This document shows, piece after piece, positions 20,501-27,355 of a DNA stretch of 50,393 nt (positions are counted from its first letter, which is position 1; the number at the start of each line of letters is the position of its first letter). This stretch comes from a virus. Made by a program: the position numbers and the translations under genes. The notes beneath the pieces were generated by a model. It was given only the letters and a program-made list of their open reading frames with translations, made no database searches and was not told the DNA's origin. The stretch is from IMG/VR virus record IMGVR_UViG_3300008448_007039, positions 1 through 50,393 of that record. One strand, given 5' to 3'.

Positions 20501-23500
20501 AGTAGACTTTTTACAATCAGGTACAACATATTATGTTGTAGATAGTGATATAATTCAAGTTACAATAACAAGTACATCATCTACTGGAAATACATTAACA
20601 TGCGAATCTACTAGTCAATTATTTATTGATATGCCCATAACATTTTCAGGATCTGGTATGGGAGGAGTAGAGATTGACGTAGAATATTGGATAAAAACTA
20701 TAGTAGATAATCAAAGATTTGTTATTACAAATACCCCCGGAGGCATTGATTTAACTGTTACTAATGCGACCGGGTTAATGATTGGTACTGGACTTCCATA
20801 TATTAAACTGTCTACCACAGCAGGCGGAACCGTTATTGATCCAGGTGATACGCAGCAAACTGTAACTATCAGCATAGCAGGCCCAGCCGTAATTACTACA
20901 AACGAAGTTCCGGCAGTAAACACTTCCATAATCTTTAGAACTACCGGGGCTCTTCCTAGTGGCATGGCACAAAATACGATATATTATGTACAACCACTAA
21001 CACCAACTACATTTAACATTTCATCCACGTTAGGCGGAGCATTAATTACTACTACAGGAACACAGTCAGGTATACATACAATGATTGTAGTAGAAGATTG
21101 TAGATGGTATCAAACCCCAACAATAACTCCGATATTTGATATATCATATATGTTAGGTGGGTACAGAGTATTAATCAAAGATCCTGGAGAAGGATATGCA
21201 ATCGATAATGTTATAACTATACCAGGTAATTTAATAGGTGGCACAACGCCATTGAATGATTTGACGTTGACAATACTTACTGTTGATAGTAATGGTGAGA
21301 TTATAGAACTTATTAGAAACGGAACGCCGGCCGGCGACATAAACAAATATTATGTAAAAGTAATATCATCTACTCAATTCGCATTGTATCAAGATGCATT
21401 ATTGACTGTTCCTGTAAGCGGATTGGGTTTACCTTATGTTGGGCTAACAGAAACTACAGTTACAGGCTTAGATTCATCAACTGATGAATTAACTTTTGCG
21501 GATGCTTCTAATTTTATAGTAAATGATCCTATTGTTTTCACTGGCGATCTTACTCCTACAGTAGGTGCATTAACTCAAGGGCAAACATATTATATTACAT
21601 CTATCGTTGGAAATGACGTAACAGTATCTGATATTCCAGGTGGAACGAACATTAATGTAGTTACTACTATTAGTTCTGATTTCACTGTTGCTAAATTAGG
21701 TTCATTTATGTTATTGCCAGAACCCTTTATTTTCAATCAAAGCATAGTAAAATATAATAATAGAGTGTATGTTTGTATCATTTCTAATAATGATGATGAA
21801 TTTGTTTTTGGTAAATGGGAGTTACTAACTAGCGGAGACAATAGATTAAACGCTATGGATAGAGTCGTTGGGTACTATGCTCCTACCATAAACATGCCTG
21901 GCCAAGACTTAACTCAATTGTTTGAAGGAGTGACTTACCCCAATAGCACATATTTGGGTAATCCCTTTCAACCATCTCTACAATATCCCATTGATACTTA
22001 TTTGCAAGATCAAGAATTTTATCCAACTAATATCGACATAAACTCAATTATTTGGAACGGAGAAATTTATCTTGCAGGTGCAGACTCTCCTGAGTACTCA
22101 AGCATAATATCTAGTATTGATGGAGTAGAATGGTCAATAAGTAAATTGACTAATACTCCTATAGGAATAACGGATTTAATTTACACAGGTGAATATTATT
22201 TAGCAACTTCTAGCAATTCTGCAACTCCTATATTCAGAAGTAACGACGGAATTACTTGGACTACGAATGGATATTTTACTCCATGGGGGAGTGGTTCATA
22301 CGATAGCGAAAACTATGATTCAACTGCTCTTACTGTTTCATCATTGTATCTTAATTCGGTAGCCTACAGAAATAATTTGTATGTTGCGGTGGGCAATAAT
22401 ATAGTATCCAGTGATGATACGTATGTATGGAGAGAACGATTAGCATTCACTGATCCTAGACTAGAAAATAAATTATTTGGTGTTGATGGAGTAACAGTGA
22501 GTTCTTTTGTTGGGTTCGTCGCAGTCGGCAAGGGACAAACATATAATTATTCTAGTGGACTTACTGAGATAATTGACATTAACTTAATTTACACCAGTAC
22601 CGACGGAATAATATGGAATACTATTCCATATGTATCTAACTTAGGTTTATATTCAGTAACTGATAATGGCTCTGATATAGTAGCAGTAGGGGAAGAAGGA
22701 ATAATCTACATCTCAAATAATGGAACACAATGGTTAGGTATTAACGAAGTTGAGGTACTAAGTGTCAATCAAACACTAAATCAAATAATTGTAACCAATA
22801 CCTCAGGTTTTAGTGTTAATAGTGAAATAAAATTTAGCCAAAGTTTCAATGTATTCACTGCAGGTACATCTTACTATGTAAAAACAATAGTAACATCTAC
22901 TCAAATTACATTAAGTGCTACTATAGGTGGTGCAACGATATCTATAACTGATATTAATCCAATAACAACTACTTTCATGTTTTCGCCTAGAACTTCTACA
23001 TTACGAGATGTTTATTTTGACAATGGCGTGTATATTGCTGTAGGCGATTTAGGTTTAATAAAATCTTCATCAGATGGATATACTTGGACAGTCAGAAATT
23101 CAGGTACTATTGAGAATTTGAATGGGGTAAATTATACATTTGCAACAATAACTGCTGGTAGTTTTGTTATTGGCAAATCATATACTATATTGACAATAGG
23201 AAACACAGATTTTACTTTAATAGGTGCATCTTCAAATACTGTAGGAATCACATTTTTGGCTACAGGAATAGGAATAGGTAATGGTACAGCAACGACCACA
23301 GATAATTTATGGATAGTTTGTGGTGATAATAATATTATTTTAAGTAGTATTGATAATGGAATTACATGGCTAAGTTCATCAGTGTTTTCACAGGAACCTA
23401 CGTTGTATGATGTTCAAGGAAATGAATTTACATTTGGATATGGACCGGAAGAATTAGTACCAGGTAACGTAACTGATAATACTACTATCACAGTTATTAC

Positions 23501-26500
23501 TAGACCCGGAACTAATTGGGACGAGACAGTGTATCAACATGTAGGTTACAATGTAGTTTCATTAGAATTGGTCCCTGAATCCGGGACACAAACTGTGTAT
23601 AGTTTTGCTGTAGGTAATTTATATAATGTACAGAGTCCTGCAAAAATATCAGTTTTTGTGATTGACGGATCATCAGGCTTAAGTTATTCGTTGTATAGTA
23701 CCGATTATACTACAGATTGGATAAACAATACAATTACACTAAATAATCCACTTCAATATTCCCCGATAACCGATCGTCTGAGAATAGATGTTTATGAAGT
23801 GGGCAATGGTAATCAATTAGTTAAAGCAAGTACAAAAACGGATCCTATTAGAACAAACGATACGACCGGGTGGAATGAAATTTATGTCAACTGTAACTAT
23901 ACGGGTGAAATTTATTCTGGCTCAGGTATAATTAGACCTACAACATATGCAGTAGATGTCTTAGCAACAGAAACAGATAGCGTTTCTAATTCAATAACAT
24001 GTGAAAATGTTAATGATTTTATACTAAATGATCCAATAAGATTCCAAGGTTCTACATTTGGGGGAGTGTTAGAAGATACCACGTATTATGTAAAAACTAT
24101 AAGTTATATTACTAATAGAATTACAATATCTACCACTATAAATCTAGGCACAGGAACTGCAGGTCCTACCTTAGCATTAACAAATGGCTCAGGTAACATG
24201 AATGTAATCATTAAAATAGGATACGGAGCAACTTGGTCTACACCTATAATATATCATAACGGTAATAAGTTGTTGTTAGGAACTACTAGCACTGTAACTA
24301 GAACTAAAACTTCTAGTAATTCAATAGTCACTAACACAACTTCAGGTATGATATTAAATGAACCAGTGACATTCAGTAATACTATGTTTGGGGGAGTTTT
24401 ATTACCGCAGACTACCTATTACATTAAATCAATTGTTGATGATAATGAATTCACCGTATCTGCTACTCCTGGAGGCGCTGTAATTACATTAACGAATGCT
24501 ACCGGAGGTGCAGAGTTCATAACAAATGATTATGCATTTGGAATTTCACCCAACGGCATTACTGCAAAGATTATTTTTTCAAGAACCGATTATAATAGTG
24601 ATACCGATTATATAGTATACAGTTTGTTCGGAGAAACAACTCCGTTCCAATATGAATATAGTATCCCGGAGATTCAAACAATAGTCGGTGACGGCACAAT
24701 AGGTCCATTCAGTTTAGATAATTTTGTAGGGGATGCTAATCCTATAAATGCAGTAGTAGAATTAAATGGACTACGTTTGGATCAAAGTCAGTATTCTATA
24801 AGTTCAGTATTTAATGAAATAACTTTCACTTCGGCTCCTGCTATTAATGATACTATTGCTGTTACAACGTATAATTCGACAGATAGGCAATATTTTAATA
24901 CTCAATACGGTATAACCGGTAAAACAGTATCGTCTATCGTAGGTATAGATAATTCAATATCCCCGTATTCTACTATAGTATTAGTGACTAACACTACTAC
25001 AGGAACCAATTATGTGACCTGTAGTAGTACTACAGGAATGGCTTCTGGGCAAACTATAATATTTAAGGGTGCATCGGCATTAGGTAACATACAAGTAAAT
25101 GGAACCGTTTATTATATACGACAGGTTATTAACTCTACCCAATTTACTATATCAGCAACTCCGGCCGGATCTGAATTTGCATTAACAACTGCGGCAGGCT
25201 CATTGGTTGCATATGCGGGCGGGTTACCGGCAGTTAGAATAACTACTGCTAACCCTCATAATCTGACTACTAACGATTTAGTTAGAATTGACGGGGTAGA
25301 AGGATCTATTCAGTTAAATAATAATACATATTACGTTCATGTATTAAACACTACACAAGTAGATTTATATAGTGCTTCGTATAATCCTGCATTAAATGCA
25401 GTAAACTATCCAATAACGTTAATATCATCCTATATAGGTAATGGATATATTTGGGAATCTGATTCCTACGTGTTAGTGACTACCATAGTCACACAGACCA
25501 CAACTGATCCAATATTAGGAAATTATTTAACTGTTGCAGACACCGATGTATTAGTTCCCGGAACTCCGGTAATCTTTACCGGAACGTCTTTGGGCGGAGT
25601 AGTATTAAATTCGCAATATTATATAAAAGAAATTATAAGTGCTACTACTTTTAGTATTTCAGAAACAAGATACGGTGATGCATTTGTATTATCAAACGAC
25701 ACGGGCTCTATGAATATTACACAATGGGAACAAGATTACACTGATAGGCTTTGGGTAACAGTACAAGGTTATAGAGTACCTTCAAGTTCATTAAGAATTA
25801 ACAATAATAATGAAATAAGTATTCTAGTGGAAATCGGCACAACTGATGAAGTAATAATAACCAGTATGATGCCATCAGCAACCCCGAACGAAGAAATTTA
25901 TTTGTTGAACATCAATAAATATGATCAAAGTGTGGTATATAGAGCAAATACTCAGACAAGAACTTGGGTAACTCAACCAGTGTTAAGCACAGATTCTACG
26001 ATTTTTGTTTCTGATGTTACTAGAGTAACTAATGTAAAAGTACAAAATAATACTGTTCCTGTAGTCGTAGATGGTTATTATTATATAGGACTTACCGCAG
26101 ATAAAAGAATTATATCTGACGTAAAAGTCTATAATAATACCACTGGTCAATATATTTCTTCATCTCAATATCAGATAGTAATACAAAGTATTGCTCCTGT
26201 ATTAAAACTACTAGCAGGAGGAAGTTTAACCACAGGAGATGTGTTAACTATAACTGTTCTAGAAGGTAACCTAGTATATATTAACGGTGAACAGATCAAA
26301 TTTAATACTGTTGATTTAACAAACAATACGATATCAGGGTTGACTCGAGGTGTAAATGGTACTGGAGAAAATTCGTATATACCGTTGTATACTGAGATAT
26401 TTGGGTTATTATCCGATAATGAAATGCCTCCTGCTGATTATTATAAAACATGGAATTCAAATACATATAATACAGCAGAAGGAGATCCATTACAAATAAG

Positions 26501-26543
26501 TACTACTGCTTCTGCGATTTTCTTACGAGGCGATATAAATTAA
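11505..26543 (+). CDS. Giant virion structural protein, C-terminal part (same frame as the preceding gene)
   Basis: 5,012 residues from the first ATG after the in-frame TAA; the open frame itself begins at 11238, giving 5,101 codons. The first 300 or so residues (PTWWTDRYGPAPYTS, then NGDAYVDPLFARPGLLDI, then LIRILALTKPAKFFNL) continue the conserved marine-phage giant protein. Residues about 900-1610 hold FG-GAP-like propeller blades (GSSIAYSG, GYSLSTDYDGD-IVIGAP, GLSLDTNT-ILVGAP, YGTALDF-VIVGTP). Residues about 3510-3975 hold Asp-box-like blades (SIDGVEW, SNDGITW, STDGIIW, SNNGTQW, SSDGYTW, SIDNGITW). Three TTDFT modules and at least seven YY-x-(K/R)-x-I cassettes are scattered through it. 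The C-terminus (NGEQIKFNTVDL, then GLTRGVNGTG, then PADYYKTWNS) is a typical virion-protein end. A role in the baseplate periphery or a host-contact fibre is likely; it has no visible start signal of its own. Confidence 0.8.
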   Translation: MLGFTSIPTWWTDRYGPAPYTSDNLVLWSDLQDGLIWNNGDAYVDPLFARPGLLDIIPVDDGGNLLSPIDSVVGNYNSKLFQKDWKVGDNSPVEFSYRRSSTFPFDLIRILALTKPAKFFNLASNLDDYKYNEEFNQYLVNNRSHLKLSDISIYGNGVPSTSFINWVVDYQKQVGIDATVQLTEYLNNIDVRLVYRLAGFSDKTRLKFYVEKGSPNSNNASLLIPDESFGVLLYDNQPFNRIIYSGLVVQKAEKGFTVYGNSQNFAYFKTLKPKFSGNYENITIEKASVKITNEHFAIEQNIPYNTTFYTIQEVAQFISDYGAYLEYLGMEFLSQEQDVTINWDQMIAEFLYWSQQGWTVGSLITLNPAAKNLTINKDSNIVQPLTIQQQNFVLNQNLYPIQIKDLCIDRQDTRFNIEALNQGDVISYGQFNLSNFEHGIVFDNVTLFGDVIYNLVTGLRQNRILLKGVKSASWNGTINAAGFIYNQNNIEEWNGNRTYTKGEIVLYKNKYWISEKIVQPNSIFNENEWKITDYDEIQKGLLPNSSTSSYESTLYYDVNQANLELDADLLSFSLIGYRPRDYMALADLSDITQVNVYKNIIKDKGTLNSTSAFKGAQLPQGGINYDVFENWSIKSGEFGGVLNDNFVEFKVNQKYMTGNPSIVGLTDGVHYVGVQQEVPLYSLFNYGRPISTPNILPTIPNEQPSVLFPTAGYVNYNDVKMSAFYYAQLSTAINKNGTVIPIQQFYVRDYAWLANYLENWDIFTPNSIGQVISIINNLNDSLTIIFNKPHTLSEFEPFAIVNFDPVIDDYYLVAVVIDQYRVLVTKALDPSIKTITGQGIGLRFQSQRVSTVSDIETLPLLDAEFRKNTVWVDTASSGSWAVYRKDINYKLQNQIVKNTTQSLGSAVAVGEQLGYLIGDADDGKVYRYTYNSLAKEYQLVQIISGNVGFGSTIAYSGNIYAIAQPTGVGRTVKLYQLQNTPVSDDFILVQTISFPTGATTWGTSIAISGDQNWIYISDIDNNIIHVYLRSTVITSAGYLTIGDTYIITEVGTTDFTSIGSTSNVVGTIFIATGIGSGTGVCINYTYRNVTSIDGDALGLTTAGDNFGYSLSTDYDGDCIVIGAPNKDINGISNWGSAYIFSRIEQNIEVQNSIVPATYPLIWTPTSLSGAVTDTNSVGNVITITVALDAVEDINKPIMFSGSGFTGTDIITNNIYYVSSISGYDITIKETRESIVDVSIITASGISNANAYIQTEQLNVFKNGTLVQDNNYAAVSNTLVYLGSVIPGDIITVSGYEIVRTQTLTTAESPQIGAQFGLSLDTNTHASEILVGAPFQLNSQVQEGVVYRFTNVGAKFGTITGTTDCTITTTRKILINGYLVTLDSGNAESVATTIRNANITNITASSDAGKLTISLINNDLAPINQKLFLNFDSITTIQELGLTLYVNTQDIMCPHKYGPTQFGTVVKFNQYDSFVASAPVGTRYSATTFDFIDDENQDNDTIFDNNATCWVDESENFGAVYMFDYLAEFNANINNPGKFIYAQSVNSPNLAYTPFNTYDQTSDITTSNQPRYGTALDFNGYSVIVGTPNDIGSTSGTNYAGSATIYFNSLNVRDWSIYRYSSDVVDIDKIFNIQLFNAETNVTMVSLDYIDPLQGKILGAARENIDFISNVDPAQYNNSESLPKGIIWTENNLGQIWLNTKNMRYVNYHQNNDVNYNSQYWGTLFPGSDVAVYSWISSTVAPSQYTGPGIPYDVNLYSIQLVLDSSDALVPVYYFWARNTNIIFSNRNKTLADSVISDYILSPKASGISYFAPLMSSVYGLYNCDSYFDANNTVLHIGYKTGDTNTPSHSEFNLIRDGNPDDFLPGIPLLNNSIPENLYSKLLDSLSGVTVSGSVVPNPYLPKVVQSGVLSRPRQSFFYNRFTALKNYLQYANNILSKYPITEIRQASFLNSTGVFFNTSSYWEYVNWWAFGYNNTTKASLQVPIYASLSTLNVPIGTIVSVSANDNGNQETYIFEGDGIWTRIGLTNGTINFKSSLWDYESSRLGYGDNFFDTDLYDTYPSEETRNIIRALNEEIYTNELLIYRNQSLILLFKYIQSETSENQNYLPWLNKTSFIDVSHTIRELRPIEVYQEDNQNFLFGYINEVKPYHVLIKEFLLKYTKTEMFSGNLTDFDLPAKYNSSLGKFVTPEIVYSNANDDGQYLPNDPIWEEPEYREWKQNYGLSLTGEIDVLLTTLASYIALNSTSFIVDNAQGFPVTGIIKIDDELIAYASVDRALNIISEITRGVNQTSVATHIPNTPIYTDLPPVIVLDSGRAYIEPPKVTAYIDTSMYPIPSRPAQLEAVMSSDSMISVNVIDAGAGYAVLPQIIIEPSIVLTFASSSVNLSSSTVELFAPVLQTGDLIQYSVGSNSTNIIGLKEGQWYYINVLETVPSVVIGFYTNYFNAINDHDRVVLYTAGTGSLHYISLGAKATAISTSTPVRENNISLKFDRTTYDSQIIDWKTGLYYGSYYAGELNNRESVASSSITLFATQPPISEILASAQGISFEINNAQNERLISYSSFIRNVDSTISSNDSIRFTLQDDGSGNPNASGGTNGFYIGMPIKFNGAVGASGLLEEQVYYVNSIINQTDFTISQNSTGSPIFTLSNWTVVAPGLNCYVGQITDTAVLTVNYPGIRNISSTQSVTNKITVPLNPSGTGGTEGFYIDIPIFFTGTNNTLPENGVFGGIVENDVYYVTTIIDSETFTMSKTKNPQQFNVVSTTSGSNVITIDTDEGTTSLLSINEPIIFNNMINAGVSVTNFGGLVSGTVYYVSAIINTSSFKVSTLINGSVLSLSTVSAASNTSVLLTSQKDVFQLVTETADTMVVNVNLPVSPGQVNGQQFTFYQTSSLYTDISGTDTQLIDRGIAALIGDRVVPATQLITGQEYTILTVGTTDFTLVGASSNTIGVVFTATESALGTGTVTISVNIVAMDNYNPGDVVAQLLSGIYNNLPLEVSVTLGVDFLQSGTTYYVVDSDIIQVTITSTSSTGNTLTCESTSQLFIDMPITFSGSGMGGVEIDVEYWIKTIVDNQRFVITNTPGGIDLTVTNATGLMIGTGLPYIKLSTTAGGTVIDPGDTQQTVTISIAGPAVITTNEVPAVNTSIIFRTTGALPSGMAQNTIYYVQPLTPTTFNISSTLGGALITTTGTQSGIHTMIVVEDCRWYQTPTITPIFDISYMLGGYRVLIKDPGEGYAIDNVITIPGNLIGGTTPLNDLTLTILTVDSNGEIIELIRNGTPAGDINKYYVKVISSTQFALYQDALLTVPVSGLGLPYVGLTETTVTGLDSSTDELTFADASNFIVNDPIVFTGDLTPTVGALTQGQTYYITSIVGNDVTVSDIPGGTNINVVTTISSDFTVAKLGSFMLLPEPFIFNQSIVKYNNRVYVCIISNNDDEFVFGKWELLTSGDNRLNAMDRVVGYYAPTINMPGQDLTQLFEGVTYPNSTYLGNPFQPSLQYPIDTYLQDQEFYPTNIDINSIIWNGEIYLAGADSPEYSSIISSIDGVEWSISKLTNTPIGITDLIYTGEYYLATSSNSATPIFRSNDGITWTTNGYFTPWGSGSYDSENYDSTALTVSSLYLNSVAYRNNLYVAVGNNIVSSDDTYVWRERLAFTDPRLENKLFGVDGVTVSSFVGFVAVGKGQTYNYSSGLTEIIDINLIYTSTDGIIWNTIPYVSNLGLYSVTDNGSDIVAVGEEGIIYISNNGTQWLGINEVEVLSVNQTLNQIIVTNTSGFSVNSEIKFSQSFNVFTAGTSYYVKTIVTSTQITLSATIGGATISITDINPITTTFMFSPRTSTLRDVYFDNGVYIAVGDLGLIKSSSDGYTWTVRNSGTIENLNGVNYTFATITAGSFVIGKSYTILTIGNTDFTLIGASSNTVGITFLATGIGIGNGTATTTDNLWIVCGDNNIILSSIDNGITWLSSSVFSQEPTLYDVQGNEFTFGYGPEELVPGNVTDNTTITVITRPGTNWDETVYQHVGYNVVSLELVPESGTQTVYSFAVGNLYNVQSPAKISVFVIDGSSGLSYSLYSTDYTTDWINNTITLNNPLQYSPITDRLRIDVYEVGNGNQLVKASTKTDPIRTNDTTGWNEIYVNCNYTGEIYSGSGIIRPTTYAVDVLATETDSVSNSITCENVNDFILNDPIRFQGSTFGGVLEDTTYYVKTISYITNRITISTTINLGTGTAGPTLALTNGSGNMNVIIKIGYGATWSTPIIYHNGNKLLLGTTSTVTRTKTSSNSIVTNTTSGMILNEPVTFSNTMFGGVLLPQTTYYIKSIVDDNEFTVSATPGGAVITLTNATGGAEFITNDYAFGISPNGITAKIIFSRTDYNSDTDYIVYSLFGETTPFQYEYSIPEIQTIVGDGTIGPFSLDNFVGDANPINAVVELNGLRLDQSQYSISSVFNEITFTSAPAINDTIAVTTYNSTDRQYFNTQYGITGKTVSSIVGIDNSISPYSTIVLVTNTTTGTNYVTCSSTTGMASGQTIIFKGASALGNIQVNGTVYYIRQVINSTQFTISATPAGSEFALTTAAGSLVAYAGGLPAVRITTANPHNLTTNDLVRIDGVEGSIQLNNNTYYVHVLNTTQVDLYSASYNPALNAVNYPITLISSYIGNGYIWESDSYVLVTTIVTQTTTDPILGNYLTVADTDVLVPGTPVIFTGTSLGGVVLNSQYYIKEIISATTFSISETRYGDAFVLSNDTGSMNITQWEQDYTDRLWVTVQGYRVPSSSLRINNNNEISILVEIGTTDEVIITSMMPSATPNEEIYLLNINKYDQSVVYRANTQTRTWVTQPVLSTDSTIFVSDVTRVTNVKVQNNTVPVVVDGYYYIGLTADKRIISDVKVYNNTTGQYISSSQYQIVIQSIAPVLKLLAGGSLTTGDVLTITVLEGNLVYINGEQIKFNTVDLTNNTISGLTRGVNGTGENSYIPLYTEIFGLLSDNEMPPADYYKTWNSNTYNTAEGDPLQISTTASAIFLRGDIN
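14625..14750 (+). repeat. TTDFT module, copy 2
   Basis: Residues 1041-1082 of the downstream giant frame: VGTTDFTSIGSTSNVVG followed by ATGIGSGTG. It sits inside an FG-GAP-like blade, between the strand IIHVYLRST and the strand YTYRNVTSI. Confidence 0.72.
20265..20393 (+). repeat. TTDFT module, copy 3
   Basis: Residues 2921-2963 of the downstream giant frame: VGTTDFTLVGASSNTIG followed by TATESALGTGTVTI. It is one residue longer than the other copies. Confidence 0.72.
23169..23294 (+). repeat. TTDFT module, copy 4
   Basis: Residues 3889-3930 of the downstream giant frame: IGNTDFTLIGASSNTVG followed by ATGIGIGNGTAT. It splits an Asp-box-like blade between LNGVNYTF and DNLWIVCGDNN. Confidence 0.72.
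23960..25725 (+). repeat. Run of YY-cassette repeats in the giant protein
   Basis: Four cassettes of roughly 75 residues lie at about 23960-24210, 24295-24520, 24990-25215 and 25490-25725. Each reads: a Thr/Ser-rich strand, a Cys/Thr-x-x-x-(D/T/S) turn, then P-(I/V)-x-F-x-(G/N), then GGV-x-L or GNI, then YY-(V/I)-(K/R)-x-I, then (F/I)-T-(I/V)-S-x-T, then (A/L)-LTN-x-(T/S)-G. Single copies also occur near 15010-15240, 20575-20800 and 22750-22970. Similarity is at protein level. Confidence 0.65.
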
Positions 26544-26545
26544 AA

Positions 26546-26553
26546 GATAAATA
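26546..26553 (+). promoter_or_regulatory. Possible T4-type late promoter octamer (GATAAATA)
   Basis: GATAAATA begins two bases after the giant gene's stop codon and just before the 47-aa mini-gene at 26560. It matches the NATAAATA late-promoter form. T4 geometry would put the start site at or next to the ATG, and no ribosome-binding site is seen for that gene. Confidence 0.4.
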
Positions 26554-26559
26554 AATATT

Positions 26560-26703
26560 ATGAGTAATAAAGTACATGATAATAAATCTGAAGATGAAAA
26601 CAAGTCACCTAACGAAAACGGCGGGTTCTATTTTTCTTCCAGTATAAAGATTTATGACCCCAATACTAAAGAAATTTTAGTTCAAAAAAGAGGTGATAAT
26701 TAA
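26560..26703 (+). CDS. 47-aa mini-protein, similar to the N-terminus of the next gene
   Basis: The ATG at 26560 opens a 47-residue frame that ends (TAA 26701-26703) directly against the next ATG. The first 20 residues are polar (MSNKVHDNKSEDENKS). The rest, GFYFSSSIKIYDPNTKEILV followed by QKRGDN, aligns with the start of the following protein (IEGFLKVYDPNNGEIFVDKH). It therefore seems to be a partial duplicate or a solo copy of that N-terminal strand pair. Zero spacing and an AGGTGAT motif inside its last codons suggest translational coupling to the next gene. Function unknown; possibly a small virion or assembly component (inference). Confidence 0.68.
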   Translation: MSNKVHDNKSEDENKSPNENGGFYFSSSIKIYDPNTKEILVQKRGDN

Positions 26704-27324
26704 ATGTCGGGCATCACTATAACATATAAAATTGAAGGCTTTTTGAAAGTCTACGACCCTAATAATGGGGAAATTTTCGTGGACAAACATAATGCTATCA
26801 ACTATGAAAATATGTCGGAAGCAATTGCTGACACTTTGAGCAGTCGCGGTTACGGGGAAATTTATCAAATGGCTTTTGGTAACGGAGGTGCAAGTGTAGA
26901 TGCTACTGGAGTTATAACATACCTTCCTCCTAACACAACCGGACAAAATGCAGCATTGTATAATCAAACATATGCTAAAATAGTCGATGATACCAGTGTA
27001 TTTAATTTAGACCCAACACGCAATAAAATGACAGTTTCTCATACTACTGGTAAAGTGTATACTGATATATTAGTTCAATGTTTGTTGGATTACGGTGAGC
27101 CTGCAGGTCAAGGAGCATTTGATAACAGTACACAAACTGATGGTTCCTATGTTTTTGATGAATTGGGATTATTGGCAAACTATGGCACTGATAATAACGG
27201 CGATGTAATAACTAGACTTTTAACACATGTGATCTTTCACCCAGTTCAAAAGTCACTTAACAGACAAATTCAAATTGACTACACTGTGAGAATACAGGCG
27301 TTGACTAATTTGGTAACTATATAA
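26704..27324 (+). CDS. Conserved T4-like phage structural protein (206 aa)
   Basis: A 206-residue protein of a type I recognise from aquatic T4-like phages next to baseplate and tail-fibre genes. Features: N-terminal strands ending in KHNAINYENMSEAIADTL, a conserved QMAFGNGGASVDATGVITYL patch, and a C-terminal strand VIFHPVQKSLNRQIQIDYTV. There is no signal peptide or membrane segment. AGGTGAT (26691-26697) lies 6 bases before the ATG. Its place between the giant protein and the fibre genes suggests a baseplate or fibre-attachment role, but no T4 counterpart can be named. Confidence 0.72.
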   Translation: MSGITITYKIEGFLKVYDPNNGEIFVDKHNAINYENMSEAIADTLSSRGYGEIYQMAFGNGGASVDATGVITYLPPNTTGQNAALYNQTYAKIVDDTSVFNLDPTRNKMTVSHTTGKVYTDILVQCLLDYGEPAGQGAFDNSTQTDGSYVFDELGLLANYGTDNNGDVITRLLTHVIFHPVQKSLNRQIQIDYTVRIQALTNLVTI

Positions 27325-27332
27325 GATAAATA
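27325..27332 (+). promoter_or_regulatory. Possible T4-type late promoter octamer (GATAAATA)
   Basis: GATAAATA begins immediately after the stop codon of the upstream gene. T4 geometry would start the message near 27338, giving a leader of about 18 bases that keeps the CGGAG ribosome-binding site at 27341-27345 for the tail-fibre gene. Of the octamers in this window, this has the best spacing. Confidence 0.5.
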
Positions 27333-27355
27333 TAAAATAGCGGAGTAATTTAAAA

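Noticed and set aside
14200-21346. Minus-strand open frames within the giant gene
   Set aside because: They are antisense shadows of Thr/Ser/Ile-rich + strand codons; a minus-strand gene here would have to lie wholly inside conserved structural sequence.
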